Positions 54,719 to 63,979 of a stretch of DNA of 64,000 nucleotides are shown here, piece after piece. The position numbers were made by a program, and so were the translations under genes. This stretch comes from Tellurirhabdus rosea. GTDB lineage: Bacteria; Bacteroidota; Bacteroidia; Cytophagales; Spirosomataceae. The stretch spans positions 5,518,808-5,582,807 of the forward strand of contig NZ_CP111085.1 in NCBI RefSeq assembly GCF_026278345.1, given 5' to 3'. Below the pieces are notes generated by a model. That model ran no database searches. It was not told the origin of the DNA and saw only the letters and a program-made list of their open reading frames with translations. Each line of letters opens with the position of its first letter. Positions within the stretch are counted from its first letter, which is position 1.

Positions 54719-56272
54719 CTATTTGCCGATTTCCTCCACCCGAATATCGTCCCGGTCGTTCACGATCAGGCTCAGCAGCCCGGCCACCACCATCGCGACG
54801 CCACCGACCAGCAGGGCGTAGATGGGTTCGCCGTTGAAGAAATTCTTGACGATGAAGCCCAGCAAAGCGGCCGCCACCAGTTGCGGAATGGTGATGAAAA
54901 AGTTGAAAACGCCCATGTAGTAACCCATTTTACCGGCGGGCAGCGCCCCGGCCAGCATCGCGTAGGGCATCGACAGAATGCTCGCCCAGGCAATACCCAC
55001 GGCCACCATCGACAGCACCAGCAGATTCGGGTCTTTGATGAAATAAACCGACATCAGGCCCAGCCCCCCGATGACGAGGCAAATCAGGTGCGCCATGCGG
55101 CGGCTCGTCCGGCGGGCCAGCAGCGGAATGGCAAAGGCCACGATGGCCGCCACGCCGTTGTAGACCGAAAACAGCACGCCCACCCAGTCGGCCCCGTCGT
55201 TGTAAAGCGCCGAGGTGGTGTCTTTGGTGCCGTAGATGTGGCTGGTCACGCCCGCCGTTGTGTAAATCCACATCGAAAACAGGGAGAACCACGAAAAGAA
55301 CTGCACCACGGCCAGCTGCTTCATGGTCGAAGGCATGTTTTCCAGGTCGTTGATGATCCCGACGTAGCTGTTGCGGTAACTTCCCTGCCGCTGCATCAGG
55401 CCCGAAACGGCGAAGAGTAGCCCGACGATGGTAATCATTCCGGAGAAAATAAGCAGTTGCTTGTCGAGGTTCTGCGCCGTAAACCAGAAAGACAGCAGCG
55501 CCCCGAGCACCACCGCAATCAGGCCGTTCCGGAGCTGCCGGGCGCCCGCCGCGGCGTAGACTTCCGGACGGTCGTACTCGCGTCCGGCGGGTTCTTCGAC
55601 ATTGTCTTCAAACTCGGCCAGTTCCTGCGGGGAGTATTCTCTGGAGGTGAAGACCGTCCAGAGCACGGCCAGCAGGAACACGACCCCGCCGAGGTAGAAC
55701 GACCATTTCACAGAATCCGAAATGGTGCCCGCCGGCGCTTCGTTGGACATGCCGAACCAGTTGGTCAGCATCCAGGGCAAGGCGGAAGCCACGACCGCGC
55801 CCACGCCGATAAAGAAGCTTTGCATGGCGAAGCCCGTCGTGCGCTGCCGGGACGGCAGGTTGTCGCCCACGAACGCCCGGAACGGTTCCATCGAGACGTT
55901 GATCGAGGCGTCCATGAGCCAGAGCATCAGGGCGGCGACCCAGAGGGCGGGTGAATTGGGCATCAGGAAAAGCGCCCCGGTCGCCAGAATGGCCCCGACC
56001 AGAAAGTACGGCCGTCGACGACCGAGGCGGGTCCAGGTCCGGTCGCTGAAGTAACCGATGATCGGCTGTACGATCAGGCCCGTCAGCGGAGCGGCCACCC
56101 ACAGCACCGGAATTTCGTCCACGTTGGCGCCGAGGGTTTCAAAGATCCGGCTGACGTTGGCATTTTGCAGGGCAAATCCGAACTGGATTCCCAGAAATCC
56201 GAAACTCATGTTCCAGATCTGGGCAAAGCTCAGCAACGGTTTGCGACGAAGGGTTGTTGAAACGGAGGACAT
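54719..56272 (-). CDS. SLC45/maltose-type MFS sugar transporter
   Basis: 517 residues with 12 predicted helices. The start MSFGFLGIQFGFALQNANVSRIFE and the loop FSDRTWTRLGRRRPYFLVGA are typical of the GPH/SLC45-like branch found in Bacteroidota maltose loci. A cytoplasmic loop of about 45 residues lies between helices 6 and 7. The alpha-amylase gene 130 bases upstream on the same strand supports maltose or maltodextrin uptake (inference). A word-repeat element lies between the two. Confidence 0.85.
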   Translation of the reverse strand: MSSVSTTLRRKPLLSFAQIWNMSFGFLGIQFGFALQNANVSRIFETLGANVDEIPVLWVAAPLTGLIVQPIIGYFSDRTWTRLGRRRPYFLVGAILATGALFLMPNSPALWVAALMLWLMDASINVSMEPFRAFVGDNLPSRQRTTGFAMQSFFIGVGAVVASALPWMLTNWFGMSNEAPAGTISDSVKWSFYLGGVVFLLAVLWTVFTSREYSPQELAEFEDNVEEPAGREYDRPEVYAAAGARQLRNGLIAVVLGALLSFWFTAQNLDKQLLIFSGMITIVGLLFAVSGLMQRQGSYRNSYVGIINDLENMPSTMKQLAVVQFFSWFSLFSMWIYTTAGVTSHIYGTKDTTSALYNDGADWVGVLFSVYNGVAAIVAFAIPLLARRTSRRMAHLICLVIGGLGLMSVYFIKDPNLLVLSMVAVGIAWASILSMPYAMLAGALPAGKMGYYMGVFNFFITIPQLVAAALLGFIVKNFFNGEPIYALLVGGVAMVVAGLLSLIVNDRDDIRVEEIGK

Positions 56273-56292
56273 ATAGTTTATTTTAAAAGTCG

Positions 56293-56402
56293 TTTAAGGT
56301 TTAGGGTTTATAGTTTAGGGTTTAGGGTTTATAGTTTAAAGTTGCTCCGCCATTTCCGGGCCTTGCGAAGCAACTATAAACCCTAAACTATAAACTCTAA
56401 AC
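56293..56402. repeat. Heptad-word inverted repeat (TTTAGGG family)
   Basis: Seven exact heptads run from 56293 to 56341: TTTAAGG, TTTAGGG, TTTATAG, TTTAGGG, TTTAGGG, TTTATAG, TTTAAAG. The right side (56375-56402) is the reverse complement of 56297-56325 with about two mismatches and ends at the amylase stop. The spacer is GC-rich (GCTCCGCCATTTCC). Confidence 0.85.
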
Positions 56403-58265
56403 CTACTTAATTTCCATCACCAGTACACCCAGCGGGGGCAGTTCGATGGGGACGCCCGCGGAGGCGGCGGCTTTCAAACGGGTTTTGGTCCGGAAGATGT
56501 CGTTGAAGGCATAGGTTTTCGAGGCGTCAAGCTTCATGGCCTGCCAGGCCGCTTCCGGAATCCGTACGGTGGTTTTTGCCGGCTTTTCCTTATCGAAATT
56601 ACAGACGATCAGCAGCTTCTGCCCGTCCGAATGCCGGAGGTAGCTGTAGAGCCGGTGCTGGTCATAGCCCTCACTCTGGCCGTTGCTGTTCACGTATTGC
56701 AGGTCGAAAAAGCCGCCCGTCCGGATGGCGTCAGAGCTGTTGACCAACTGATTAAGCTGCTGGTAAAAGGCTCGCAGCGCCTTCTGGTCGGCCGTAAGCC
56801 CGCCGCCGTCGAATTTGCCCGGTCCGTCGCCCCGGCGGTTCACCCACGCCTGAAATTCCGGCACGCCCCAGTAATCAAAAATCGTCGTGCGGCCGTCTTC
56901 GCCCTGAAACCCTTCCGACTGCGTCGGGTTGACGCCCACTTCCTGTCCGAAATAGATCATGACCGGACCCGTGTGCAGGGTCGCCGACAGCGTCATGGCC
57001 GGAACGGCCGTCCACGGATTCCCGGCGAAGTATTTGCTGGCAATGCGCTGTTCGTCGTGGTTTTCCAGAAAACGGAGCATGTGGTTGGCGAAATCGCCGG
57101 ATTCCTGCTGCCAGACCCGGGTAATGTCCTCGACCGAGCCCTTGCCTTCCATCAGCCGCCGCAGGGCGTCGTAGAGGCCGACCTTGTCGTAGAGGTAGTC
57201 GAATTTGCCCGTGAAGATGTAATTCCGGTACTGCTGCGGATTGTAGATTTCGGCGATAAAGACAATGCCCGGTTTGGCGGCCTTCACCTGCGGAATGGCC
57301 CAGGCCCAGAACTCGACCGGCACCATTTCGGCCATATCGCAGCGGAAGCCATCCACTCCCTTTTTGGCCCAGAAAAGCAGAATATCCCGCATTTTGGCCC
57401 AAGTGGAAGGAATGGGGTCGAAGTGGGTCTGTCGGCCGTTCTGGTAATCGACGCCGTAATTGAGTTTGGTGGTTTCAAACCAGTCGTTGATGTCCGGCTG
57501 GGCCCTGAACACGTCGTTTCCGGTCGCTTTGGCCGGATTTTCGGTATACGGGCCATCGGCGGGGACGGGTACGTGCACTTCGCTGGGCACCTCAAAAGGC
57601 TGGTTGAGGTAGTAAAAATTGTTGGACGGACTAAAGCCCGTCTTTACGTCGTCGCCCTGGCCCAGGTCCTTCACCCCGCGGGGCTTGGCATCCGAATGGT
57701 ACTGCCGGGCCACATGGTTGGGAATGAAGTCAATAATCACCTTCAGCCCGGCGGCGTGCGAACGTTTCACCAGCGCCTCAAACTCCTTCATGCGGGCTTT
57801 AACGTCCACCGCCAGGTCCGGATTGACATCGTAGTAATCCTTGATGGCGTAGGGCGACCCGGCCCGGCCCTTCACCACGGCCGGATGGTCTTTTCTGATG
57901 CCGAAAGCCGAATAGTCCGTCATCAGCGCGTGTTCAACCACGCCGGTGTACCAGACGTGCGACACGCCGAATTTCTTCAGTTCGTCGAGGGCCTTTTCGG
58001 TAATGTCGTTGAACTTCCCGACGCCGTTTTCGTCGCGGCTGCCCCAGGGTTTGTTCGTCGTTTTCTGGTTTCCGAAGAGGCGGGTGAAAATCTGGTAAAT
58101 AACAAGTTTGTCGGACTCGGTAGCAGTCAAATCAGTCATGCGGATAGAAGAGTACGGTTCAGCAAATCGGGCGGCGGCCGAAAGAAAGCCGGTCGCCAAG
58201 AGGCCCGTTGTGAAGGTTCGACGGTTGATCAGAGGTTTTATTTTAGGAGCAGAATCCATCATCAT
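56403..58265 (-). CDS. Tat-exported alpha-amylase (GH13)
   Basis: 620 residues from 58265; ATGs at 58262 and 58259 are alternatives. A farther ATG at 58295 is excluded because the -7 box lies inside it. A twin-arginine signal (INRRTFTTGLLATGFLSAA) is followed by a GH13 barrel: FIPNHV, the nucleophile Asp in GVDGFRCDMAEMV, the acid Glu in FIAEIY and FLENHDEQRI. A C-terminal beta domain ends PPLGVLVMEIK. It hydrolyses alpha-1,4-glucans, probably in the periplasm, feeding the neighbouring transporter. Confidence 0.92.
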   Translation of the reverse strand: MMMDSAPKIKPLINRRTFTTGLLATGFLSAAARFAEPYSSIRMTDLTATESDKLVIYQIFTRLFGNQKTTNKPWGSRDENGVGKFNDITEKALDELKKFGVSHVWYTGVVEHALMTDYSAFGIRKDHPAVVKGRAGSPYAIKDYYDVNPDLAVDVKARMKEFEALVKRSHAAGLKVIIDFIPNHVARQYHSDAKPRGVKDLGQGDDVKTGFSPSNNFYYLNQPFEVPSEVHVPVPADGPYTENPAKATGNDVFRAQPDINDWFETTKLNYGVDYQNGRQTHFDPIPSTWAKMRDILLFWAKKGVDGFRCDMAEMVPVEFWAWAIPQVKAAKPGIVFIAEIYNPQQYRNYIFTGKFDYLYDKVGLYDALRRLMEGKGSVEDITRVWQQESGDFANHMLRFLENHDEQRIASKYFAGNPWTAVPAMTLSATLHTGPVMIYFGQEVGVNPTQSEGFQGEDGRTTIFDYWGVPEFQAWVNRRGDGPGKFDGGGLTADQKALRAFYQQLNQLVNSSDAIRTGGFFDLQYVNSNGQSEGYDQHRLYSYLRHSDGQKLLIVCNFDKEKPAKTTVRIPEAAWQAMKLDASKTYAFNDIFRTKTRLKAAASAGVPIELPPLGVLVMEIK

Positions 58266-58277
58266 AGGTTTCGGACG

Positions 58278-58285
58278 CAAAAGTA
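58278..58285 (-). promoter_or_regulatory. -7 box of the alpha-amylase gene
   Basis: TACTTTTG on the minus strand matches TAnnTTTG and ends 13 bases before the ATG at 58265. It decides the start, since a longer frame would contain the promoter. Confidence 0.55.
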
Positions 58286-58524
58286 GTGTCCGCATGCTTA
58301 AAGGTAGCTATTTAACGAATAATTATGCCTCTCCCGCATTGCAGGCCCAATTTCTGCCCTGGTTGCCAAGTTTGTAGGGCCAAATAATAGCAATATTTAA
58401 AAAAAGTACATAACAAAAGGTAGATCATTTCAGCCCGCAGGCTTTAGCTAGCGGATTGACCGTTGCCTTTTTCTGCGCTTAGCCATTAATCTACATTCAC
58501 CGCCACATCCATTTCTTCAGGATT

Positions 58525-59100
58525 ATGAACCGTTTAGCGATGGCCTCCGAAAATCTTCTTCTGGAATCCTTGCGCAGGGGCGACCGTGACGCCTTTACGC
58601 AGATTTACCGGCGCTACTGGGAACCTCTTTACCGGACTGCATATTGTCGCCTTCACGTTCGCGAATCAGCCGAGGAAATTGTGCAGGATCTGTTTATCCA
58701 GCTTTGGGAACGGCGCGAAACGCAGCACATCGACCGGTTGGAAAACTACCTGTTTCGCGCGGTCCGTAACGCTGTAATCGACTACATCCGCCGGGAGATT
58801 TCCCAAAACCGCCGCCTGGAATATTACCAGTTGTTCATGCTGACGGACGACCACAGCGGGGAGGGAGACTCGCTGGAGGTGGCCCAGCAGCAGCTCAACC
58901 GGGGCATCGAGCTGCTGCCGGATAAGACCCGACAGATTTTTGTGCTACACCGGCTGAAAGGATGGCCCATTGAACGCCTCGCCCAGCATTATGCCCTCTC
59001 AGACAAAGCCATTGAGTACCACCTTACGAAGTCCCTGAAAGTACTGCGGCTTTATTTGCGCAACGCCCTGTATTGCACGATGCTCCTCCCGCTCGCCTAA
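58525..59100 (+). CDS. ECF sigma factor (FecI-like)
   Basis: 191 residues. Region 2 reads AFTQIYRRYWEPLYRTAYCR with ESAEEIVQDLFIQLWERR and LENYLFRAVRNAVIDYIRRE. Region 4 reads LPDKTRQIFVLHRLKGWPIERLA with YHLTKSLKVLRLYL. This is the Bacteroidota FecI-type sigma that pairs with FecR and SusC partners. The FecR gene follows after 145 bases. It probably drives the SusC/SusD locus when the receptor binds its glycan. Confidence 0.93.
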   Translation: MNRLAMASENLLLESLRRGDRDAFTQIYRRYWEPLYRTAYCRLHVRESAEEIVQDLFIQLWERRETQHIDRLENYLFRAVRNAVIDYIRREISQNRRLEYYQLFMLTDDHSGEGDSLEVAQQQLNRGIELLPDKTRQIFVLHRLKGWPIERLAQHYALSDKAIEYHLTKSLKVLRLYLRNALYCTMLLPLA

Positions 59101-59245
59101 AGTTCCGACTTTTTCTCGATTGCGCTTTTTCAGGAACTTTTAGGAAATCAATTTGCAATTCGTATAATTTTTCTCATATTTCCTTAAAATATTTTAGGGT
59201 TTATCCTAAATCCTGCGACTTATTCACGGAAAATGTCGCCGGAAA

Positions 59246-60292
59246 ATGACCAGAGCCGCATTCGAACAATTACTGGAACGCTATAGCCAGGGCACCTGCA
59301 CATCGGACGAAGCAAGGCGCGTTGAAACGTGGTTTGCGCAGCTGGCGTCCGGCTCGGTTCAGGAACTGGACGAGGCCGAGAGAGAAGCGATTCAGGCCCG
59401 CATGCTGGCGCATATTCGGCGGCGGACTGAATCAACGACTCCGGTCGTGCCGCTCCGGCGGCTCTGGCAGACCCGGCCCTTTGGCTGGGTAGCGGCGTTT
59501 CTGTTGCTGGGGCTTTCCGGCCTCTGGCTTTACCTCAGCCAGTCCGGTCCCGACGCTGCCCCGGGAGATGCGCCCCTTTTATCGGCACAGCAGAACCCTC
59601 CGGCTGTGCACCGGGCGCAGAGCAACCCCCGGACGGTCTCTTTGTCAGACGGCAGCCGGGTGGTGCTCCAGCCGGGGAGCGTCCTGTACATTTCCGCCCG
59701 GTTTGGCCGCGAACGGCGCGAAGTTGAATTGCAGGGGAACGCCTTTTTCGACATTGTCCGCGTTCCGGACCGACCCTTTCTGGTCTACTGCGGCCCAACC
59801 ATTACCCAGGTGCTGGGCACCCGGTTCTGGATTCGTTCGCAGGGCAAAGAGACGCCGGTGGAGGTAGCCGTGCGTTCGGGGCGGGTTACGGTGTTCGAAA
59901 ACGCCAAAGAGACCAGCGGCGTCAGGAGCACGCCCGCGTACCCCAAACGCAACGGAGTGGTGCTGACGCCCAATCAGAAAGTCGTGTTTTATCCCCAGCA
60001 GCGCCAGTTGGTAACCGGGCTGGTGGCCCGCCCTCAGTTAATTATTCCTCCGCAGCAAATCCCTGCCTTTACGTTTGATGCCACGCCCCTGCCCGAGGTC
60101 TTCCGGACGCTGGAAAAAGGCTATGGCGTTGAATTTATGCTGGCGGAAGAAAAGCTGGAAAGCTGCTCGTTCAGTGGTGACCTCACCGGTTTGTCGCTGG
60201 AGGAAAAACTGAAGCTTATCTGCGAGTCGGTCAATGCAGCTTATGAGGTTCGGGGGACTCACATTCTGGTATTCGGCCGGGGGTGTCGCTGA
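59246..60292 (+). CDS. FecR-family anti-sigma factor
   Basis: 348 residues. An N-terminal cytoplasmic anti-sigma part (FEQLLERYSQGTCTSDEARRVE) is followed by one membrane helix near residue 85 (FGWVAAFLLLGLSGLWLYL). The periplasmic FecR domain (SLSDGSRVVLQPGSVLYISA, GNAFFDIV) and a DUF4974 end (LPEVFRTLEKGYGVEFMLAE) follow. It holds the sigma factor until signalled by the STN domain of the SusC protein encoded next. Confidence 0.94.
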   Translation: MTRAAFEQLLERYSQGTCTSDEARRVETWFAQLASGSVQELDEAEREAIQARMLAHIRRRTESTTPVVPLRRLWQTRPFGWVAAFLLLGLSGLWLYLSQSGPDAAPGDAPLLSAQQNPPAVHRAQSNPRTVSLSDGSRVVLQPGSVLYISARFGRERREVELQGNAFFDIVRVPDRPFLVYCGPTITQVLGTRFWIRSQGKETPVEVAVRSGRVTVFENAKETSGVRSTPAYPKRNGVVLTPNQKVVFYPQQRQLVTGLVARPQLIIPPQQIPAFTFDATPLPEVFRTLEKGYGVEFMLAEEKLESCSFSGDLTGLSLEEKLKLICESVNAAYEVRGTHILVFGRGCR

Positions 60293-60345
60293 ACCGGTTA
60301 TTTGGAATGGCTTTTAATCAGCAAAGCGTAGTTCTTCAACAGATA

Positions 60346-60497
60346 CCTTAAACCTTAATCCTTAACTCTTAACCATTTAACCAGCCCGCCTATGTCCTGA
60401 AAACCCCTCTTCAAAAATCGGCCAACGGTGCTGCAACACCATTGGCCCGGTCGACCCCCGTTTCTGCTGAGCCTCCTCCGATCCGGAAGAGTTAAGG
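60346..60497. repeat. Heptad words and hairpin in the susC leader
   Basis: Tandem heptads CCTTAAA, CCTTAAT, CCTTAAC, TCTTAAC run from 60346 to 60373. CCTTAACTC (60360-60368) is the exact complement of GAGTTAAGG (60489-60497). Between them a hairpin GGCCAACGGTG (60420-60430) / CACCATTGGCC (60437-60447) pairs at 10 of 11 positions. This is a candidate further word-repeat element and/or leader control structure. Confidence 0.55.
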
Positions 60498-60538
60498 GTC
60501 TATTGTCTTATTTTCTCAAAATAAAACATGTCGAAAGT

Positions 60539-63500
60539 ATGAAAAAAACGCGACATCTACAATTACGTGTACTGATCTACAGCCTTATGAAAGGATCATT
60601 GGTACAACTGGTCATCGCCTGTCTGCTGACCGCCGCCTCGCTGGCGCGTCCGGGACATGCTCAGGAAGTGATGGACCGCCACATTTCCCTGCGCGTGGAA
60701 GACCAGCATCTGGGAACGGTTCTTCGCAAAATTGAAGAGCTGGCCAGCGTCAAGTTCGTCTACAGCCGTGAACTTATCCGGACGGACCGGAAAATCACGT
60801 TCCAGGTTCAGAATCAAAAACTTGGATTGGCTCTGGAGCAGTTGCTCCAGCCGCTGAACATCTCCTACCAGCTCGTTTCCAACCGGATTCTGCTTCGACA
60901 GACCGACCCCAAGTCGGCCACCGCGCCCGGTCTTCAGACAGCCGCTTCCCAGGTCGCCGCGGTGAGCATTTCGGGGAAGGTAACCGACGAAGAGAGTAAC
61001 GGACTGCCCGGCGTGAGCGTCGTGCTGAAAGGCAGCCTGACCGGGGCCAGCACCAACAGCGAAGGGAGCTACACCATATCGGTCCCGGCGGCCAATGGTA
61101 CGCTGGTGTTCTCGTACGTGGGCTACGAAACACAGGAAGTCGCCATCGGGGGCCGCACGACCGTCAATGTTCAGCTGAAGGCGGACACCAAATCCCTGCA
61201 GGAGGTCGTGGTCGTGGGCTATGGCAGCCAGATCAAGAAGGAAGTTACCGGGGCCGTACAGACCATCGGCGCCGCCGAAATCAAGGACCTGCCCGTATCG
61301 CAGATCGGACAGAAGCTCCAGGGACGTCTCGCCGGGGTGCAGATCAACCAGACCACCGGCCGACCCGGCTCGGGCATCAACATCCGGATTCGGGGGCAGT
61401 TGTCGGTCTCGGCCGGCAGCGACCCGCTATACGTCGTGGACGGCTTTCCGATTACGGGCAACATCGCCCAGTTGAACCCCGACGAAATCGAGGACATCTC
61501 GGTCCTGAAAGACGCCGCTTCGACGTCGCTGTACGGATCGCGGGCGGCCAACGGGGTAGTGCTCATCACGACCCGGCAGGGCAAGGCCAACCAGACCAGC
61601 ATCAGTTTCAACGCCTTTGCGGGTGTCCAGCAGGTGCCCGAGCGCGGCCGCATCAAAATGCTCGACGCCCAGGAGTTTGCCCAGTTTAAAAAAGAGTTTT
61701 TTGAAGACCAGGGACGCCCCGTTCCGGCCGAATTTGCCAATCCCGCCGATTATGCCGGGAAAAACAACGACTGGTACGGTGCCGTGCTCCGCGATGCTCC
61801 GGTGCAGAGTTACAACCTGAGCATCAACGCCAACCGCGAACGGTCCAAAACGTCGGTAGTGGCCGGTATCTTCAACCAGCAGGGCGTAGTGCTCAACAAC
61901 GAGTACAAGCGCTATTCGCTGCGGATGAATTCCAGCTACAACATTTCCGATAAAGTGTCGCTGGGTTTCAACCTCGCTCCCTCCTACGTCTTCGACAATA
62001 CGCCCCGGACGGACGGCGACCGGGGGACCGGGATTCTGTTCAACGCCCTGCACACCTGGCCCGTGATGCCCATCTACGACGCCAACGGCGACCTGACCAA
62101 GTTCAACACGTTCCCGGGCAGTACGGGCAACATCTTCGCCTATCCCAACTGGGTGCGTGCGGCCTCGGAAATCACCAACGAAACCCGCAATACGAACCTG
62201 CTCTCGAACGCCTTCATTCAGTACGAGCCCCTCAAAGGTCTGACGCTGAAGTCCACCATCAACGTGGAATATCTGGGGTCGAAGTTCTTCTTCTTCAACC
62301 CGTCGACGGCCACCAACCAGATCAACGTTCCGATTCCGACGTTGGCGGTTTCTATTCGGCAGGCCCTCGAAAGCGTTTCGTGGCTGAACGAAAACCTGAT
62401 CACGTACAACCGCAGCATCAAGGACCACAACTTCGAAGTGCTCGCCGGTTTCACAAACCAGCACTTCCGGTCTGATTTTTCGCGGATTCAGGCCGACACG
62501 TACGCCGACGACCGGCTCCCGACGATCCAGGGGGCTCTGAATATCAACCGGCCCCAGACCGTCAATGGCGTCAACGAATGGGCACTGACCTCGTATCTAT
62601 CGCGTCTGACGTACAATTATAAAGGCAAATACCTGTTCACGGCGGCTCTTCGTTCCGACGGTTCAAGCCGTTTCGGGGCCAACAACCGCTGGGGTACCTT
62701 CCCCTCCGTATCGGCGGGCTGGGTGCTTTCGGACGAAAACTTTATGAAAACGCTGCCGAGCGTTTCGTTTGCGAAGGTGCGGGCCAGCTACGGCATCATC
62801 GGTAACAACAACATCGGTAACTACACCCAATATGCGCTGGTAAATAACACGGTGAACGCCGTTTTCGGCAATACCGTAGGCACCGGGGCCGTCGTCACCT
62901 CGCTGGCAAACCCGAACCTGGGCTGGGAAACCACCCGGCAACTCGACCTCGGCCTTGACCTGGGCCTGTTCAACGACCGGATCCAGTTCACCTACGACTA
63001 TTTCACCAAGCGCACCACCAACCTGCTTTACGCCGTGCAGGTGCCACAGGAATCGGGTTTCAGCAACTTCAACGACAACATCGGGGAAATCAGGTTCTGG
63101 GGCCACGAGTTTGCCGTCAACACCCGCAACACGGCGGGCAAGCTGAAGTGGACGACCAACGCCAATATCTCGTTCAACCGCAACCGGGTGGAAGCGCTGG
63201 CACCGGGCATTGACCGGGTATACGGCACGTTCCACATCACGCAGGTCGGGCAGCCGTTTGGCCAGTTTTACGGGCTGGTCAAAGAGGGCTTTTATATGAA
63301 CGCCAGTGAGGTGCAGACCTTACCCACCATTGCCGGCCGCTCGGCCGTGGGCACCATCAAGTTCCGCGATGTGAACGGAGACGGCCGCATCACGTTCGGC
63401 GGCGACCGCGACGACCGCGCCATCATCGGCAACCCCTTTCCCAAATTCGTCTACGGGATCACCAACAACTTCAGCTACGGCAACTGGGACTTTTCGATTG

Positions 63501-63979
63501 TCGGTTCCGGCTCCCACGGCAACCAGTTGTGGGTGCGCCACCTCTACAGCACGGCCAACCTCGACGGCGTGTTCAACATGGTCGCGGGGGTGAAGGACCG
63601 CTTCCGCGTGGGTCCGGACGGACGGGTCATTACGCCGGGTGCGGGCATCTTTGGCGTCACCAACGGCGGGGGGAACTTTACGGGGATTGAGCGCGACTGG
63701 CCGAGCAGCCATTTTGTGGCCGATGCCTCGTATTTCACCATCCGGAACATCACGCTCGGCTACAACATGGGAGCGGTGCGGAAGTTCTTCAAGTCGGCCC
63801 GGCTCTACGCCTCCGTCCAGCAGGCCTACGTCTTCACGAAGTACCGGGGCGGCCCCAACCCCGAAACCAGCGCCCAGGGCGACGGCAACGGGGACGGCGG
63901 CAACCTGAGTCAGGGCCTCGACCTGTCGAACTATCCGGTTCCGCGCACTTATACACTCGGTGTGAACCTGAATTTTTAG
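60539..63979 (+). CDS. SusC/RagA-family TonB-linked porin with STN domain
   Basis: 1146 residues from the ATG at 60539 (MKKTRHLQLR, then a hydrophobic signal). Residues about 45-110 are an STN domain (ISLRVEDQHLGTVLRKIEEL), the part that contacts FecR. CarboxypepD_reg (VSISGKVTDEESNGLPGVSV) and the plug (SLQEVVVVGYGSQIKKEVTG, VDGFPITGNIAQLNPDEIED, ASTSLYGSRAANGVVLITT) follow. The barrel ends YPVPRTYTLGVNLNF. Complete in the window; the SusD lipoprotein should begin just past the right edge. The imported glycan or peptide is unknown. Confidence 0.96.
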   Translation: MKKTRHLQLRVLIYSLMKGSLVQLVIACLLTAASLARPGHAQEVMDRHISLRVEDQHLGTVLRKIEELASVKFVYSRELIRTDRKITFQVQNQKLGLALEQLLQPLNISYQLVSNRILLRQTDPKSATAPGLQTAASQVAAVSISGKVTDEESNGLPGVSVVLKGSLTGASTNSEGSYTISVPAANGTLVFSYVGYETQEVAIGGRTTVNVQLKADTKSLQEVVVVGYGSQIKKEVTGAVQTIGAAEIKDLPVSQIGQKLQGRLAGVQINQTTGRPGSGINIRIRGQLSVSAGSDPLYVVDGFPITGNIAQLNPDEIEDISVLKDAASTSLYGSRAANGVVLITTRQGKANQTSISFNAFAGVQQVPERGRIKMLDAQEFAQFKKEFFEDQGRPVPAEFANPADYAGKNNDWYGAVLRDAPVQSYNLSINANRERSKTSVVAGIFNQQGVVLNNEYKRYSLRMNSSYNISDKVSLGFNLAPSYVFDNTPRTDGDRGTGILFNALHTWPVMPIYDANGDLTKFNTFPGSTGNIFAYPNWVRAASEITNETRNTNLLSNAFIQYEPLKGLTLKSTINVEYLGSKFFFFNPSTATNQINVPIPTLAVSIRQALESVSWLNENLITYNRSIKDHNFEVLAGFTNQHFRSDFSRIQADTYADDRLPTIQGALNINRPQTVNGVNEWALTSYLSRLTYNYKGKYLFTAALRSDGSSRFGANNRWGTFPSVSAGWVLSDENFMKTLPSVSFAKVRASYGIIGNNNIGNYTQYALVNNTVNAVFGNTVGTGAVVTSLANPNLGWETTRQLDLGLDLGLFNDRIQFTYDYFTKRTTNLLYAVQVPQESGFSNFNDNIGEIRFWGHEFAVNTRNTAGKLKWTTNANISFNRNRVEALAPGIDRVYGTFHITQVGQPFGQFYGLVKEGFYMNASEVQTLPTIAGRSAVGTIKFRDVNGDGRITFGGDRDDRAIIGNPFPKFVYGITNNFSYGNWDFSIVGSGSHGNQLWVRHLYSTANLDGVFNMVAGVKDRFRVGPDGRVITPGAGIFGVTNGGGNFTGIERDWPSSHFVADASYFTIRNITLGYNMGAVRKFFKSARLYASVQQAYVFTKYRGGPNPETSAQGDGNGDGGNLSQGLDLSNYPVPRTYTLGVNLNF

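Noticed and set aside
56293..56341. TTTAGGG repeats resembling plant-type telomere sequence
   Set aside because: Only seven degenerate heptads with an inverted partner arm, inside a bacterial gene cluster; fits the word-repeat class instead.
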